10,132 bases of DNA from Hyphomicrobiales bacterium (GTDB lineage: Bacteria; Pseudomonadota; Alphaproteobacteria; Rhizobiales; Aestuariivirgaceae), in assembly GCA_025362535.1 (NCBI GenBank), contig JANYGE010000035.1:1-10132 (forward strand). Reading direction: 5' to 3'. The position numbers and the translations under genes are program-made. The notes beneath the pieces are model-generated. The model had not been told where the DNA came from. It made no database searches and worked only from the letters and a program-made list of their open reading frames with translations. This document shows positions 1-8,096 of the stretch, in pieces. Position 1 is the first letter of the stretch. Each line of letters begins with the position of its first letter.

Positions 1-3000
1 ACTATAGCCAAGTTTGTCGAGTAAGGTTTGTGCTTTATCAACTAAATCTTCGCCGCCAGCAGACGACATTTGCAGCTGGGTGGCACCCACCTTCCAAGCA
101 TTTTCATCAATGGCAACAACATTGGCATTGTCTGGTGCCTTTGAAGGGGTCCAAGTCTTGAAGTGGTTTGTCACCGTTTCAACTGTAGCTGGCGAAAGTG
201 TTTTGGCCAGAGCCTCTGCATGAGATTTCGCATCGGCATCTTGTTGCGAAGCTGCTGCCTGATACCAGAACAGGGCCTCAACCGGGTCTGCTTTCACACC
301 AAGGCCACGCTCAATCAACACCGCGAGGTTAAACTCACTGTCTTTCAAGCCGTGATCGGCAGCCAAGGAGAACCACTTATAGGCGCGGGCGTAATCAGGC
401 GCACCAGCTTCATTGCCAGCCGCAATCACAGCAGCATTATGCATGGCGCGCACATTGCCCAAAGCGGCAGCGCGTTCATACCATGATAGGGCAGCTCCCA
501 TATTCTTTGGCACACCCTTGCCGCGCTCATAGAGCGTAGCAACCCGGTATTGCGCTGGCGCAAGGCCTGAAGCGGCGGCCTTGCCATACCAATAGGCGGC
601 CTTGGCAAAATCAGCATTTACATTCTCGCCATTCATATAGCGCGTGGCCACCACAAACTGGGCATTGGCATCGCCAGATTGCGCTGCATCACGCAATTGC
701 TGTGGACCAATCTTGTCATCCAAAGCCACTTGCGAGGTCGAAGTGTCAGGAGGGGCCACAGCAACCGGCAATGCGCCCGTGAGAATCTCATCAACGCCAA
801 GCGAGTCGGCTTCGCTGCTCTGATCTGAAGGTGCGGCTTGTGGGAGTGTCGGAGCTACGGGAACAAGCTCCGATACCGGGGCCGCAACAGGTGCGGGCAC
901 TTGATCTGCGGGTCGCTCAATCGTGGTTGGGGTGGCTGGGGGCAAACTCTGCCCCACATTTCCCATAACATTCTTGCCAATAAAGAAGGCAAACAGTGAC
1001 AGCACCAAAATGCCGGAGAGCACCAAAGTGCGGCGGTTGCCTGCTACATTTGAGTTGGCAGGCTTAATTTGCGGCGGCAGTTTTACATCACCAGCAAGCG
1101 GTTGCGCTTTGGAGGGTTTGCTTTTCTTGCTGAACGGCATTTTAAAGCTGAGCAGCTTTTTTGATTTTCCATTGCTATCACGTGCAACTGCTGGCGATTT
1201 ATTGCCCAGCAGGCCTTTTTGTTGAGTGGCAGCTTGGGCTGCGCGACGGGCCGCCGCAATAAAATCATCACCAGCCAAAGTGGAGAGAGCTACAGGTGGC
1301 AGCTCAAAAGGGTTCTGCACCGGGGCATTCGAAGCATCAAACGGATTGAGTGGGGCTTCTGCTCCGGGGGCTTGTTCAAACACGTTGGCAAGCTCTGGCG
1401 CCTCGTCCATATCGGCTGAAACTATCAGTTCTGGGGGTGCTTCAAAGCTTGCTTCAGGTGAAGCCGAGCCGTTGGTATTTGAGTTATTCAAAAGCGGCGC
1501 TGGATGTGCGGCATGGGCCACGCGTTGGCCAATAGCCGCCGTTTCAAGCTCGGCCAATTTGCTGACAATCTGTTCAAGTGTTTCATGAACTGCTTCAAGT
1601 GTTTCTTGATTGCGCGAATCTGCCGTCTGAGATGCTTCGCGCACCGCAAGAAGACCTTGCTCTAAGGCCATGATTTCAGGCGATCCTGCCAGATTTACTG
1701 GCCCCTGTTGTTGGCTTAAAATATGTTGGCCCATACGGTTGGCCGCGTCTTCAGCCATTTCCTTGGTCCAGTTGCGGTTCTGCTCAATGCTGTCATAAAG
1801 CTGGCCAATGGCATTCTCGATGGTCTGCAAATGGGTCAGTTGATGCTCGGTGCGGCCCAAGCGCACATTAACCTCTTCAAGCTTATGCTCAAGTTCAACC
1901 CGCGCTGTGCCATCGCCCTGCAAGCGAATGGCATCATTCAGGCGGTGGTCAAGTTCCACCATGCGCCGCTCAAGCTCGTCGAACTGAGGCATGTCGCGAG
2001 CAGCCGAATGTGATTGTTCCAAGCGCTGTGAAATTTCAAGAATGCGCCGGTCCATATCAGCGATGGGGCGCATATCAGGCCCTTGTGCTACGCGCGTGGA
2101 AAGCTGTTCCACAGCCGAACGAAGGGCTGTCACATCACGGCTTGAGGCTGCATTCTGGCTGGCCTCATCAATGCGGCTATTGAGCCTGTCAATCTCAGAC
2201 CGGAACCGTTGAATCTCAGCTGGATTGGTGGAGTTTGTTGCAATTGATGTTTGGGCTTCGCGCAACAATCCCACAATGCGCTGTTCAATAACGCGTAACT
2301 CTTCTTGGCTGGCTTGCACAGCTTGGGTCTGGGCTTTAGCGGCCAGGCTTTCGGCAGCATCACGAACGGTTTCAATACGACCAGCCAAACCATCAAGTTC
2401 GCGGCGCAACACTTCCGGTAAATCAGTGGAGCCTTGTTGCTGGCTGTGATCAACACGGCGCGCCAGTTCGCTCAACCGGTTTTCAAGCTGTGAGAAAGCT
2501 GGGGCCTGCCGTAAAACCTGATCGCTATTGGCCCCACCCGCCCGCGTGGCCATGTCGCTCATGCGGTCTTGTAAAGATTTCAAATTATCGCGGGTGCGCT
2601 TGTCGCTGACTTCCAGATGCTCAACAATATTGCGCACAGCTTTTTCAAGCGTCTGGAATCCAGCACTATCTTCAGCCCGTGTGGCGGGCTTGGGTGCTTG
2701 GGTGATCTGGCGGCTGAGTGTGGCCAGGCGCTCATTAACCGCCGAGAAAGCTTCAATGGTCTGGCGCTCATTGCTCTCAATGCGGTTGACCACTTTGGAG
2801 AATGCAAAACTATCTTCCGCAGCAGGCGGTGGCACATGCTGGCGCGTTTCACTTTCACGCCGTGCCAAAATGGAAAGTTGCTCGGCTATATCTTCAAGCC
2901 GGGTGGCAGCCCGTTCAATGGGATGCGAAGAAATACGGTTGCGTGAGGCCTTAACCGGGGCCGCTGCCGGGGCGATTTCATCGGCCTGTTCGTTGATCGC

Positions 3001-3111
3001 AGAGTTAAGCCATTCGCCCAGCGTCATGCCAGAACGCCGTGCCGCGGTTTTGGCCACTTCGCGCAATTCGGGCTCAACGCCCTTAACGCTCCAAGGAATT
3101 CCTGGCTTCAT
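1..3111 (-). CDS. podJ: PodJ-like polar localization factor with coiled coil, one TM helix and Sel1 repeats (3' end cut off)
   Basis: The reverse-strand frame is open from an ATG at 3111 to the window edge, giving 1037 residues with no stop. A GGAGAG ribosome site (3124-3119) lies 7 nt before the ATG. The N-terminus (MKPGIPWSVKG, then RRSGMTLGEWLN near residues 26-37) matches the conserved opening of rhizobial PodJ homologues. About residues 50-560 are charged, Gln/Glu/Arg-rich and predicted coiled coil. A Pro/Ala-rich linker follows with two NPF motifs (589-591, 600-602), then a Lys-rich stretch and a hydrophobic segment at about 696-712. The positive charge before that segment implies a cytoplasmic N-terminus and periplasmic C-terminus. 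Sel1-type repeats (YWYGKAAASG, SWYERAAALG, KWFSLAADHG, FWYQAAASQQ) span about 813-965. The visible end, AQTLLDKLGYS, looks like the start of a peptidoglycan-binding domain. In Caulobacter and Agrobacterium, PodJ organises a cell pole. That role is inferred here from architecture; a generic Sel1-repeat membrane protein is the alternative. Confidence 0.8.
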   Translation of the reverse strand, partial: MKPGIPWSVKGVEPELREVAKTAARRSGMTLGEWLNSAINEQADEIAPAAAPVKASRNRISSHPIERAATRLEDIAEQLSILARRESETRQHVPPPAAEDSFAFSKVVNRIESNERQTIEAFSAVNERLATLSRQITQAPKPATRAEDSAGFQTLEKAVRNIVEHLEVSDKRTRDNLKSLQDRMSDMATRAGGANSDQVLRQAPAFSQLENRLSELARRVDHSQQQGSTDLPEVLRRELDGLAGRIETVRDAAESLAAKAQTQAVQASQEELRVIEQRIVGLLREAQTSIATNSTNPAEIQRFRSEIDRLNSRIDEASQNAASSRDVTALRSAVEQLSTRVAQGPDMRPIADMDRRILEISQRLEQSHSAARDMPQFDELERRMVELDHRLNDAIRLQGDGTARVELEHKLEEVNVRLGRTEHQLTHLQTIENAIGQLYDSIEQNRNWTKEMAEDAANRMGQHILSQQQGPVNLAGSPEIMALEQGLLAVREASQTADSRNQETLEAVHETLEQIVSKLAELETAAIGQRVAHAAHPAPLLNNSNTNGSASPEASFEAPPELIVSADMDEAPELANVFEQAPGAEAPLNPFDASNAPVQNPFELPPVALSTLAGDDFIAAARRAAQAATQQKGLLGNKSPAVARDSNGKSKKLLSFKMPFSKKSKPSKAQPLAGDVKLPPQIKPANSNVAGNRRTLVLSGILVLSLFAFFIGKNVMGNVGQSLPPATPTTIERPADQVPAPVAAPVSELVPVAPTLPQAAPSDQSSEADSLGVDEILTGALPVAVAPPDTSTSQVALDDKIGPQQLRDAAQSGDANAQFVVATRYMNGENVNADFAKAAYWYGKAAASGLAPAQYRVATLYERGKGVPKNMGAALSWYERAAALGNVRAMHNAAVIAAGNEAGAPDYARAYKWFSLAADHGLKDSEFNLAVLIERGLGVKADPVEALFWYQAAASQQDADAKSHAEALAKTLSPATVETVTNHFKTWTPSKAPDNANVVAIDENAWKVGATQLQMSSAGGEDLVDKAQTLLDKLGYS

Positions 3112-3175
3112 AAATTAACTCTCCAAACCCTTTGAAGCACCGCAAATCAGCAATGCCCAACTTATCTCAAAGTCT

Positions 3176-3189
3176 GAAAGTTAACTTTC
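3176..3189. repeat. Perfect 14-bp palindrome, candidate operator
   Basis: GAAAGTTAACTTTC reads identically on both strands, with no mismatch and no spacer. It sits in the divergent region, 65 nt upstream of the podJ-like start and 76 nt upstream of nudC. Such symmetry fits binding by a dimeric regulator that could affect either gene. No regulator is identified, so the role is inferred from symmetry and position only. Confidence 0.35.
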
Positions 3190-3251
3190 TTGGTAAATAT
3201 TAAGTTAAGTCTCTGATGTTTTTTGTGTAATGCAAAAAGCAGCTTTAGTTT

Positions 3252-3256
3252 AGGGA
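3252..3256 (+). promoter_or_regulatory. Ribosome binding site of nudC
   Basis: AGGGA lies 9 nt before the ATG at 3266. It supports that ATG over the in-frame TTG at 3263, which would leave only 6 nt. Confidence 0.5.
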
Positions 3257-3265
3257 CTTTTTTTG

Positions 3266-4117
3266 ATGTTAGATTTAGCCTTTGTTTCATCGCCGCTCGA
3301 CCGAAATGCCAATAATCGCACAAATGCTGATTTTATGAAGGCGCGGAGACGTGATCCCAACACCATGGTTTTGCAGCTGGCAGGCGATACAGTGCGCATG
3401 GACAATGCCAGTCTTTTCACCGCCAATGATGCACCGCAAACCGAAGCCATTTATCTCGGCGAAGACCTGAATAACCAAGCCTGGTTTGCCAGAGCTGTGG
3501 CCCCAAACGAAGATTTTAAGCCGCTGCGGGGCCTGATGATTGAGGCCAGTCTGCCTGCAGCTGAAATATCCATCCTCGCTCATGCCCGCAGCATTTTGCA
3601 CTGGCATGACAGCCACGGGTTTTGCGCCAAATGCGGGGCAAAATCGCAAATGGCTGATGCGGGTTATCGCCGCCATTGCGAAGCGTGCAAGGCTGACCAT
3701 TTTCCCAGAACCGATCCTGTGGTGATTATGGTGGTGCACCATCAGGGTCGCTTCCTGCTTGGCCGTCAGGCTGCTTGGGCACCGGGCATGTTTTCTGCCT
3801 TGGCTGGCTTCATGGAGCCCGGTGAAACCATCGAGGCTGCGATGCGCCGCGAGGTGCTGGAAGAAGCTGGCATAAGGGTCGGCAAAGTGAGTTATGTGAC
3901 CAGTCAACCCTGGCCTTTTCCATCAAGTTTGATGATTGGACTTCTGGGCGATGCCGAAAATTCAGAAATTATAGTTGATCCCAAAGAACTTGAAACCGCA
4001 AGATGGTTTGAGAGGTCCGAGATAGAGTCAATGTTTGATGGAACGCACCCCGAAGGTCTCACTGCATCTCATCCCTATGCCATTGCGCATCATATTATTA
4101 AAGCCGCGCTTGATTAA
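3266..4117 (+). CDS. nudC: NAD(H) diphosphatase, NUDIX family with zinc ribbon
   Basis: The 283-residue product fits the NudC type, which hydrolyses NADH/NAD+ to the nicotinamide mononucleotide and AMP; E. coli NudC also removes NAD caps from RNA. It has a variable N-terminal domain (about 1-110), then a four-cysteine zinc ribbon (Cys120, Cys123, Cys138, Cys141). The NUDIX domain begins at about 149 and carries a full Nudix box at 181-203 with the REVLEEAGI core. SQPWPFP (213-219), diagnostic of NudC enzymes rather than other NUDIX hydrolases, follows directly. All key residues are present, so the enzyme looks intact. The start at ATG 3266 is preferred to TTG 3263 because of ribosome-site spacing. 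It is probably transcribed alone: it diverges from the podJ-like gene and 127 nt separate it from xylB, although readthrough into xylB cannot be excluded because no terminator is evident. Confidence 0.95.
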   Translation: MLDLAFVSSPLDRNANNRTNADFMKARRRDPNTMVLQLAGDTVRMDNASLFTANDAPQTEAIYLGEDLNNQAWFARAVAPNEDFKPLRGLMIEASLPAAEISILAHARSILHWHDSHGFCAKCGAKSQMADAGYRRHCEACKADHFPRTDPVVIMVVHHQGRFLLGRQAAWAPGMFSALAGFMEPGETIEAAMRREVLEEAGIRVGKVSYVTSQPWPFPSSLMIGLLGDAENSEIIVDPKELETARWFERSEIESMFDGTHPEGLTASHPYAIAHHIIKAALD

Positions 4118-4154
4118 TGCCGCACCGGAGGTTTGAGGTTCATTTTGTTCGACA

Positions 4155-4177
4155 CTCAAAATAAATCATATTTTGGG
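4155..4177. repeat. Inverted repeat, candidate operator of the xyl operon
   Basis: CAAAATA (4157-4163) and TATTTTG (4169-4175) are perfect inverted copies around a 5-nt spacer. As RNA the stem could extend to 9 bp (4155-4177) with one G-U pair. It overlaps the candidate -10 box and lies about 70 nt before xylB. A repressor site is the favoured reading. It is too AT-rich and lacks the U tract of a normal intrinsic terminator. Confidence 0.35.
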
Positions 4178-4234
4178 CTGCAACCATCTTGGCGGATGCA
4201 AAAAATGATGCCATTGTCTGAATCTTAGGCAATT

Positions 4235-4238
4235 GAGG
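4235..4238 (+). promoter_or_regulatory. Ribosome binding site of xylB
   Basis: GAGG lies 6 nt before ATG 4245. The in-frame TTG at 4233 overlaps this motif and would have no upstream site, so ATG 4245 is chosen; it also gives the [10 protein letters not shown] start typical of xylulokinases. Confidence 0.6.
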
Positions 4239-4244
4239 CAGCAC

Positions 4245-5696
4245 ATGTATCTTGGACTAGATTTCGGCACGTCTTCCGTCAAAGGCGTTTTAATAGACGC
4301 CAAGCAAAAGATCATTGCTATTGCATCTTCGCCTTTAAAAGTATCGCGCCCGCATCATGGCTGGTCAGAGCAGAATCCTGAACATTGGTGGAAGGCCACC
4401 AATGCCGTGGTCCAGCAGTTGCGCAAACTTAAACCTAAGGCCGTGGCCGCTGTGGCAGGCATTGGCCTTTCGGGCCAGCAGCATGGGGCAACCTTATTGG
4501 ATGCAGCAGGCAAAGTTCTGCGCCCCTGTATCCTGTGGAATGACGCCCGCAGCTTTGCCGAATGTGATGATATTCTCGCCGCGGAACCTCGTGCCATGGA
4601 GATCACGGGGAATATTCCACTCGCGGGTTTCACGGCCCCCAAATTGGTTTGGGTCAAAAAACACGAACCGAAGATTTTTGACAAGGTGGCAAAAGTTTTA
4701 CTTCCAAAAGATTATATGCGCTTTCGCATGACCGGCGATTATGCCTCTGACATGTCAGACTCGGCTGGCACCTATTGGCTGGATGTTGAAAAGCGCGAAT
4801 GGTCGCAGGCTATGTTGAAGGCCACCCACATGCGTGTTGATCAAATGCCAAAGCTCTTTGAAGGCACAGATGCAACTGGCAAGCTTTCGATCTCCGTTGC
4901 CAAGGCATGGGGCATGCCGCTTCGGCCTGTGGTGGCGGGTGGCGGCGGCGATAATGTGGCCTCAGCCATTGGCATTGGTGCGGTAAAAGATGGTGATGCC
5001 TTTGTGTCGCTGGGAACATCGGGTGTGATGTTTGTGTCGAATGATCGCTATAGCCCCAATGCTGGCAAAGCCGTTCACGCTTTCTGCCATGCCATGCAAG
5101 GTAAATGGCACCAGATGGGTGTCATTCTCTCAGCGACAGACAGTCTTGAATGGTTGGCGGGTGTTTTGAAAACCCCAGCCCCACAGCTTACCAAAGCGCT
5201 CGGCACCAAACTTGTTGGGCCTTCTGACGTGCTGTTCCTGCCTTATCTTTCCGGTGAGCGCACCCCCGTTGGTGATGCGCAAATCCGTGGCGCTATCATT
5301 GGCCTCGGCCATGAAACAGATGCCAAAGCCATGACTCATGCCGTGCTTGATGGTGTGGCCTTTGCCTTCCGCGATTCACTCGAAGCCCTGCGCGATGCGG
5401 GCTCTAATGTGAAGCGCGTGATGGCGGTGGGTGGCGGCACCAAATCAGAACTGTGGCTCAAAATTATTGCGACAGTTCTCGGCGTTCCGGTTGATCTTCC
5501 TGCGGCAGGCGAAGTGGGCGGCGCCTTTGGTGCGGCGCGCATGGGTTTAATGGCCGCAACTGGGGCTTCTTATGCAGCGGTCTGCAGCAAGCCTAAAATT
5601 GCCAAAACCATTCTGCCCGATGCCAAGGCCAAACCAGCCTATGATGCGGCTTATCACCGTTACACAAAAATCTATCCAGCAATCAAAGGAATCTAA
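4245..5696 (+). CDS. xylB: Xylulokinase (FGGY family)
   Basis: The 483-residue product is about the length of E. coli XylB (484). It phosphorylates D-xylulose with ATP to D-xylulose 5-phosphate in the cytoplasm. The N-terminal phosphate-binding strand is [11 protein letters not shown] with Asp6. [11 protein letters not shown] (76-86) and LWND (97-100) form the sugar site; E. coli has Met where Gln79 stands here. [10 protein letters not shown] (232-241) holds the likely catalytic base Asp236, matching E. coli Asp233. SLGTSG (255-260), [10 protein letters not shown] (332-341) and AVGGGTKSE (394-402) are FGGY ATPase-fold motifs. It leads a tightly packed operon: its stop is 1 nt before the xylA ATG, and the xylA ribosome site lies inside its last codons, which suggests translational coupling. 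The xylA neighbour settles xylulose over other FGGY substrates. Confidence 0.95.
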   Translation: MYLGLDFGTSSVKGVLIDAKQKIIAIASSPLKVSRPHHGWSEQNPEHWWKATNAVVQQLRKLKPKAVAAVAGIGLSGQQHGATLLDAAGKVLRPCILWNDARSFAECDDILAAEPRAMEITGNIPLAGFTAPKLVWVKKHEPKIFDKVAKVLLPKDYMRFRMTGDYASDMSDSAGTYWLDVEKREWSQAMLKATHMRVDQMPKLFEGTDATGKLSISVAKAWGMPLRPVVAGGGGDNVASAIGIGAVKDGDAFVSLGTSGVMFVSNDRYSPNAGKAVHAFCHAMQGKWHQMGVILSATDSLEWLAGVLKTPAPQLTKALGTKLVGPSDVLFLPYLSGERTPVGDAQIRGAIIGLGHETDAKAMTHAVLDGVAFAFRDSLEALRDAGSNVKRVMAVGGGTKSELWLKIIATVLGVPVDLPAAGEVGGAFGAARMGLMAATGASYAAVCSKPKIAKTILPDAKAKPAYDAAYHRYTKIYPAIKGI

Positions 5697-5697
5697 C

Positions 5698-7008
5698 ATG
5701 CCTAAATTCTATTCGATTTCGGAACCGATTAAATATGAAGGTCCGAATTCAGCCAACGACCTTTCTTACCGCTGGTATAATCCTGATCAAAAGGTTCTCG
5801 GTAAAACCATGCGCGAGCATTTGCGCTTTGCTGTGTGCTATTGGCATACGCTGTGCTGGCCCGGTGCTGATCCATTCGGTGGTGAAACATTTATGCGCCC
5901 GTGGCATCATGATGCTGATCCGATGTCAGCAGCGAAAACCAAAACCGACATTATGTTCGAAACTTTGCGCATTCTCGATATTGATTATTTTACCTTCCAC
6001 GATCTCGACATTGCGCCTGAAGGCAATTCACTGAAAGAGTTCAATGCGAATGTTTCGGCGATTGCCAAAATTCTCGAAAAGAAAATGGCGACCTCCAATA
6101 AGAAGCTGCTCTGGGGCACAGCCAATATGTTTTCCAACCGCCGCTTTATGGCGGGGGCTGCCACCAATCCTGATCCAGATGTGTTTGCCTATTGCGCAGC
6201 GCAGGTGAAACATTGCTTGGATGTGACGCATGATCTGGGCGGTGAAAACTACGTGATGTGGGGCGGCCGCGAAGGCTATGAAACCCTCATCAACACCAAG
6301 ATTGGGCAAGAGTTAAAACAAGCTGGCCGGTTCTTGTCATTGGTGGTCGACTACAAACACAAAATTGGCTTCAAAGGCCCAATCCTGATCGAGCCAAAGC
6401 CGAAAGAACCATCAACCCATCAATATGATTATGATGTGGCCTCGATCTATGGCCTGCTCAAATCTTATGGGCTTGAGAATGATGTGAAGATGAACATCGA
6501 ACAAAACCACGCCATTCTCGCGGGCCATACATTTGAACATGAAATTGCCTTGGCCTCATCGCTCGGCATTTTCGGTTCCCTCGATTTGAACCGCGGTGGC
6601 TATCAAGTGGGCTGGGATACTGATCAGTTTGCCATGAATGTGCCAGAACTTACTTTGATGATGCTTGAGGTGATCAAGGCTGGTGGCTTCACCACAGGCG
6701 GCATGAATTTCGATGCAAAAATCCGCCGTCAATCCATTGATCCCGATGATCTGCTCTATGGCCACGTGGCCTCGATGGATGCCTGCGCGCGTGGACTTTT
6801 GAATGCAGCAAAAATTATCGAAGATGGCAAAGTGGCTGCCACCGTTGATAAGCGTTATGCCAAATGGAACACCGCACAAAATAAAGCCATGCTCGAAAAA
6901 GGTGCCACCCTCGATGGCATTGCAGCGCGTGTGCATAAGGAAGGCATTGAGCCGCAGCCTGTTTCAGGCCGTCAAGAATATATCGAAGGCTTGTTGAACA
7001 ACGTTTAA
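5698..7008 (+). CDS. xylA: Xylose isomerase
   Basis: The 436-residue enzyme interconverts D-xylose and D-xylulose, supplying the XylB substrate. It aligns without gaps to E. coli numbering through the active site: His101 and Asp104 in FTFHDLD, Glu232 in IEPKPKEP, Glu268 and His271 in NIEQNHA, Asp296, Asp307 and Asp309 in WDTDQF, and Asp339 in NFDAK. All metal ligands and the ring-opening His/Asp pair are therefore present and the enzyme should be active. The 295-314 loop departs from the usual form: E. coli has DANRGD then DQFPN, but here it is DLNRGG then DQFAMN. The start at ATG 5698 follows AAAGGA (5685-5690) with 7-nt spacing; an upstream in-frame extension lies inside xylB and is not used. 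It is second in the xylB-xylA operon. Confidence 0.97.
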   Translation: MPKFYSISEPIKYEGPNSANDLSYRWYNPDQKVLGKTMREHLRFAVCYWHTLCWPGADPFGGETFMRPWHHDADPMSAAKTKTDIMFETLRILDIDYFTFHDLDIAPEGNSLKEFNANVSAIAKILEKKMATSNKKLLWGTANMFSNRRFMAGAATNPDPDVFAYCAAQVKHCLDVTHDLGGENYVMWGGREGYETLINTKIGQELKQAGRFLSLVVDYKHKIGFKGPILIEPKPKEPSTHQYDYDVASIYGLLKSYGLENDVKMNIEQNHAILAGHTFEHEIALASSLGIFGSLDLNRGGYQVGWDTDQFAMNVPELTLMMLEVIKAGGFTTGGMNFDAKIRRQSIDPDDLLYGHVASMDACARGLLNAAKIIEDGKVAATVDKRYAKWNTAQNKAMLEKGATLDGIAARVHKEGIEPQPVSGRQEYIEGLLNNV

Positions 7009-7022
7009 AAATAATAAACTAA

Positions 7023-7030
7023 AGGGAGGA
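7023..7030 (+). promoter_or_regulatory. Strong ribosome binding site of the sugar isomerase/epimerase gene
   Basis: AGGGAGGA is a near-complete Shine-Dalgarno sequence 5 nt before ATG 7036. It is the strongest such site in the operon and sits in the 27-nt xylA downstream gap, so this gene is probably translated independently and well. Confidence 0.7.
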
Positions 7031-7035
7031 TCATT

Positions 7036-8094
7036 ATGGCAGGCAACATTAAAGGCCCGGCAATATTCTTGGCACAATTCGCTGGCGATGCAGCACCGTT
7101 CAATTCATTCGACTCGATTTGCAAATGGGCCGCATCGCTCGGTTATAAGGGTGTGCAAATTCCCACGTGGGATGGTCGCATGATGGATTTAAAAAAAGCC
7201 GCAGACTCCAAAACCTATTGCGATGAATTGAAAGGCACCGCCAAGAAACATGGCATTGAGATCACTGAACTCTCCTGCCATTTGCAAGGCCAGCTCGTTG
7301 CCGTAAACCCGGTCTATGACGAAGCCTTTGACGCCTTTGCTCCACCTGAGATGCGCGGCAATCCCAAAGCCCGTCAGGCTTGGGCCGAGAACCAGGTGAA
7401 AATGACAGCTAAAGCTTCGAAAAATTTGGGGCTCAATGCCTGCGTGTCATTCACCGGCGCGCTGTGCTGGCCTTATTTATATTCTTGGCCTCCACGTCCA
7501 TCTGGCTTGATTGAAGCCAGTTTTGATGAGTTGGCCAAGCGTTGGAAACCCCTGCTCGATGTGATGGATGAAAACGGCGTCGATGTGGGTTTTGAAATTC
7601 ACCCCGGTGAAGATGTGATGGATGGGATCACCTTCGAGATGTTCTTGGAGCGTCTCAAAGGCCACAAGCGCTGCCAGATCAATTATGATCCTTCGCATTT
7701 TGTTTTGCAGCAGCTCGACTATCTGGACTTCATCGATATCTATCATGAGCGCATCTGCGCTTATCATGTGAAAGACGCTGAGTTTAACCCCACAGGCAGG
7801 CAGGGCGTTTATTCCGGCTTCCAACCTTGGGTAAAACGCGCAGGCCGCTTCCGCTCCTTGGGCGATGGTCAAGTTGATTTCAGTGCGATCTTCTCCAAAC
7901 TCGCACAATATGATTATAATTCATGGGCCGTGCTGGAATGGGAATGTTGCTTGAAATCATCTGATCAGGGTGCAGCCGAAGGTGCGCCATTTATTGCATC
8001 GCATCTCATCCAAACCACAGGCAAAGCCTTTGATGATTTTGCCGGCGGTGGTGTTGATAACAGCGCGCAGATCAAGCGCATGTTGGGAATTTAA
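7036..8094 (+). CDS. Sugar (phosphate) isomerase/epimerase, xylose-isomerase-like TIM barrel
   Basis: The 352-residue product belongs to the AP-endonuclease-2/xylose-isomerase-like TIM-barrel superfamily, whose sugar-active members use one divalent metal to isomerise, epimerise or eliminate on keto sugars. The metal set is visible: Glu187 in FEIHPGED, Asp218 with His221 in NYDPSHF, His244 in AYHVKDAEF, and Glu301 in VLEWE. Long conserved-looking blocks such as GYKGVQIPTWDGR (36-48) and RSLGDGQVDF (273-282) fit a well-defined subfamily usually annotated only as sugar phosphate isomerase/epimerase. It is not a second xylose isomerase: it is shorter and lacks the XylA motifs. It is followed after 2 nt by a Gfo/Idh/MocA dehydrogenase, so the pair probably acts in one route. 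Levoglucosan enzymes pair the same two families and use a 3-keto sugar. The substrate cannot be told from sequence. Confidence 0.88.
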   Translation: MAGNIKGPAIFLAQFAGDAAPFNSFDSICKWAASLGYKGVQIPTWDGRMMDLKKAADSKTYCDELKGTAKKHGIEITELSCHLQGQLVAVNPVYDEAFDAFAPPEMRGNPKARQAWAENQVKMTAKASKNLGLNACVSFTGALCWPYLYSWPPRPSGLIEASFDELAKRWKPLLDVMDENGVDVGFEIHPGEDVMDGITFEMFLERLKGHKRCQINYDPSHFVLQQLDYLDFIDIYHERICAYHVKDAEFNPTGRQGVYSGFQPWVKRAGRFRSLGDGQVDFSAIFSKLAQYDYNSWAVLEWECCLKSSDQGAAEGAPFIASHLIQTTGKAFDDFAGGGVDNSAQIKRMLGI

Positions 8095-8096
8095 AA

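Larger units (their letters stand above)
3112..3265. promoter_or_regulatory. Divergent intergenic region between podJ-like gene and nudC
   Basis: This AT-rich 154-bp gap separates two divergently transcribed genes, so it must hold both promoters unless they lie inside the genes. It contains several TTAA tetramers (3115, 3181, 3200 and 3205), a perfect palindrome, and a possible -10 hexamer TGTAAT (3226-3231) for nudC without a convincing -35. I could not assign a specific promoter with confidence. TTAA spacing does not match a canonical CtrA box (TTAA-N7-TTAA). Confidence 0.55.
4118..4244 (+). promoter_or_regulatory. Likely promoter region of the xylB-xylA operon
   Basis: The 127-bp gap between nudC and xylB is the only sizeable spacer before the four-gene operon, so the main promoter is expected here. 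A weak candidate is TTGTTC (4145-4150) and TATTTT (4169-4174), 18 nt apart, with 3/6 and 4/6 matches to the sigma-70 consensus. The -10 candidate overlaps one arm of an inverted repeat. I see no GC-rich hairpin with a U tract that would terminate nudC. Confidence 0.4.

Noticed and set aside
2528..3118. Plus-strand open frame of 196 codons opposite the PodJ-like gene
   Set aside because: It lies wholly antisense to a 1037-codon frame with clear domains, has a Ser/Arg-rich composition typical of a shadow frame, and shows no recognisable motif.
3112..3265. Possible CtrA box before the PodJ-like gene
   Set aside because: TTAA elements occur at 3115, 3181, 3200 and 3205 but none are spaced as TTAA-N7-TTAA, so only generic AT-rich promoter sequence can be claimed.
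3287..3907. Minus-strand open frame of 206 codons opposite nudC
   Set aside because: The plus strand encodes an intact zinc ribbon, Nudix box and SQPWPFP motif; the antisense translation has no family features.
4155..4177. Intrinsic terminator for nudC
   Set aside because: The stem is AT-rich and no run of T follows, so it is better read as a possible operator.
5572..5697. N-terminal extension of xylA into xylB
   Set aside because: The frame is open upstream, but the extra 42 residues have no xylose isomerase similarity, and AAAGGA 7 nt before ATG 5698 gives the standard 436-residue enzyme.
7477..7908. Minus-strand open frame of 143 codons inside the isomerase/epimerase gene
   Set aside because: It is antisense to a gene with all metal ligands present and has no motif or plausible ribosome site.
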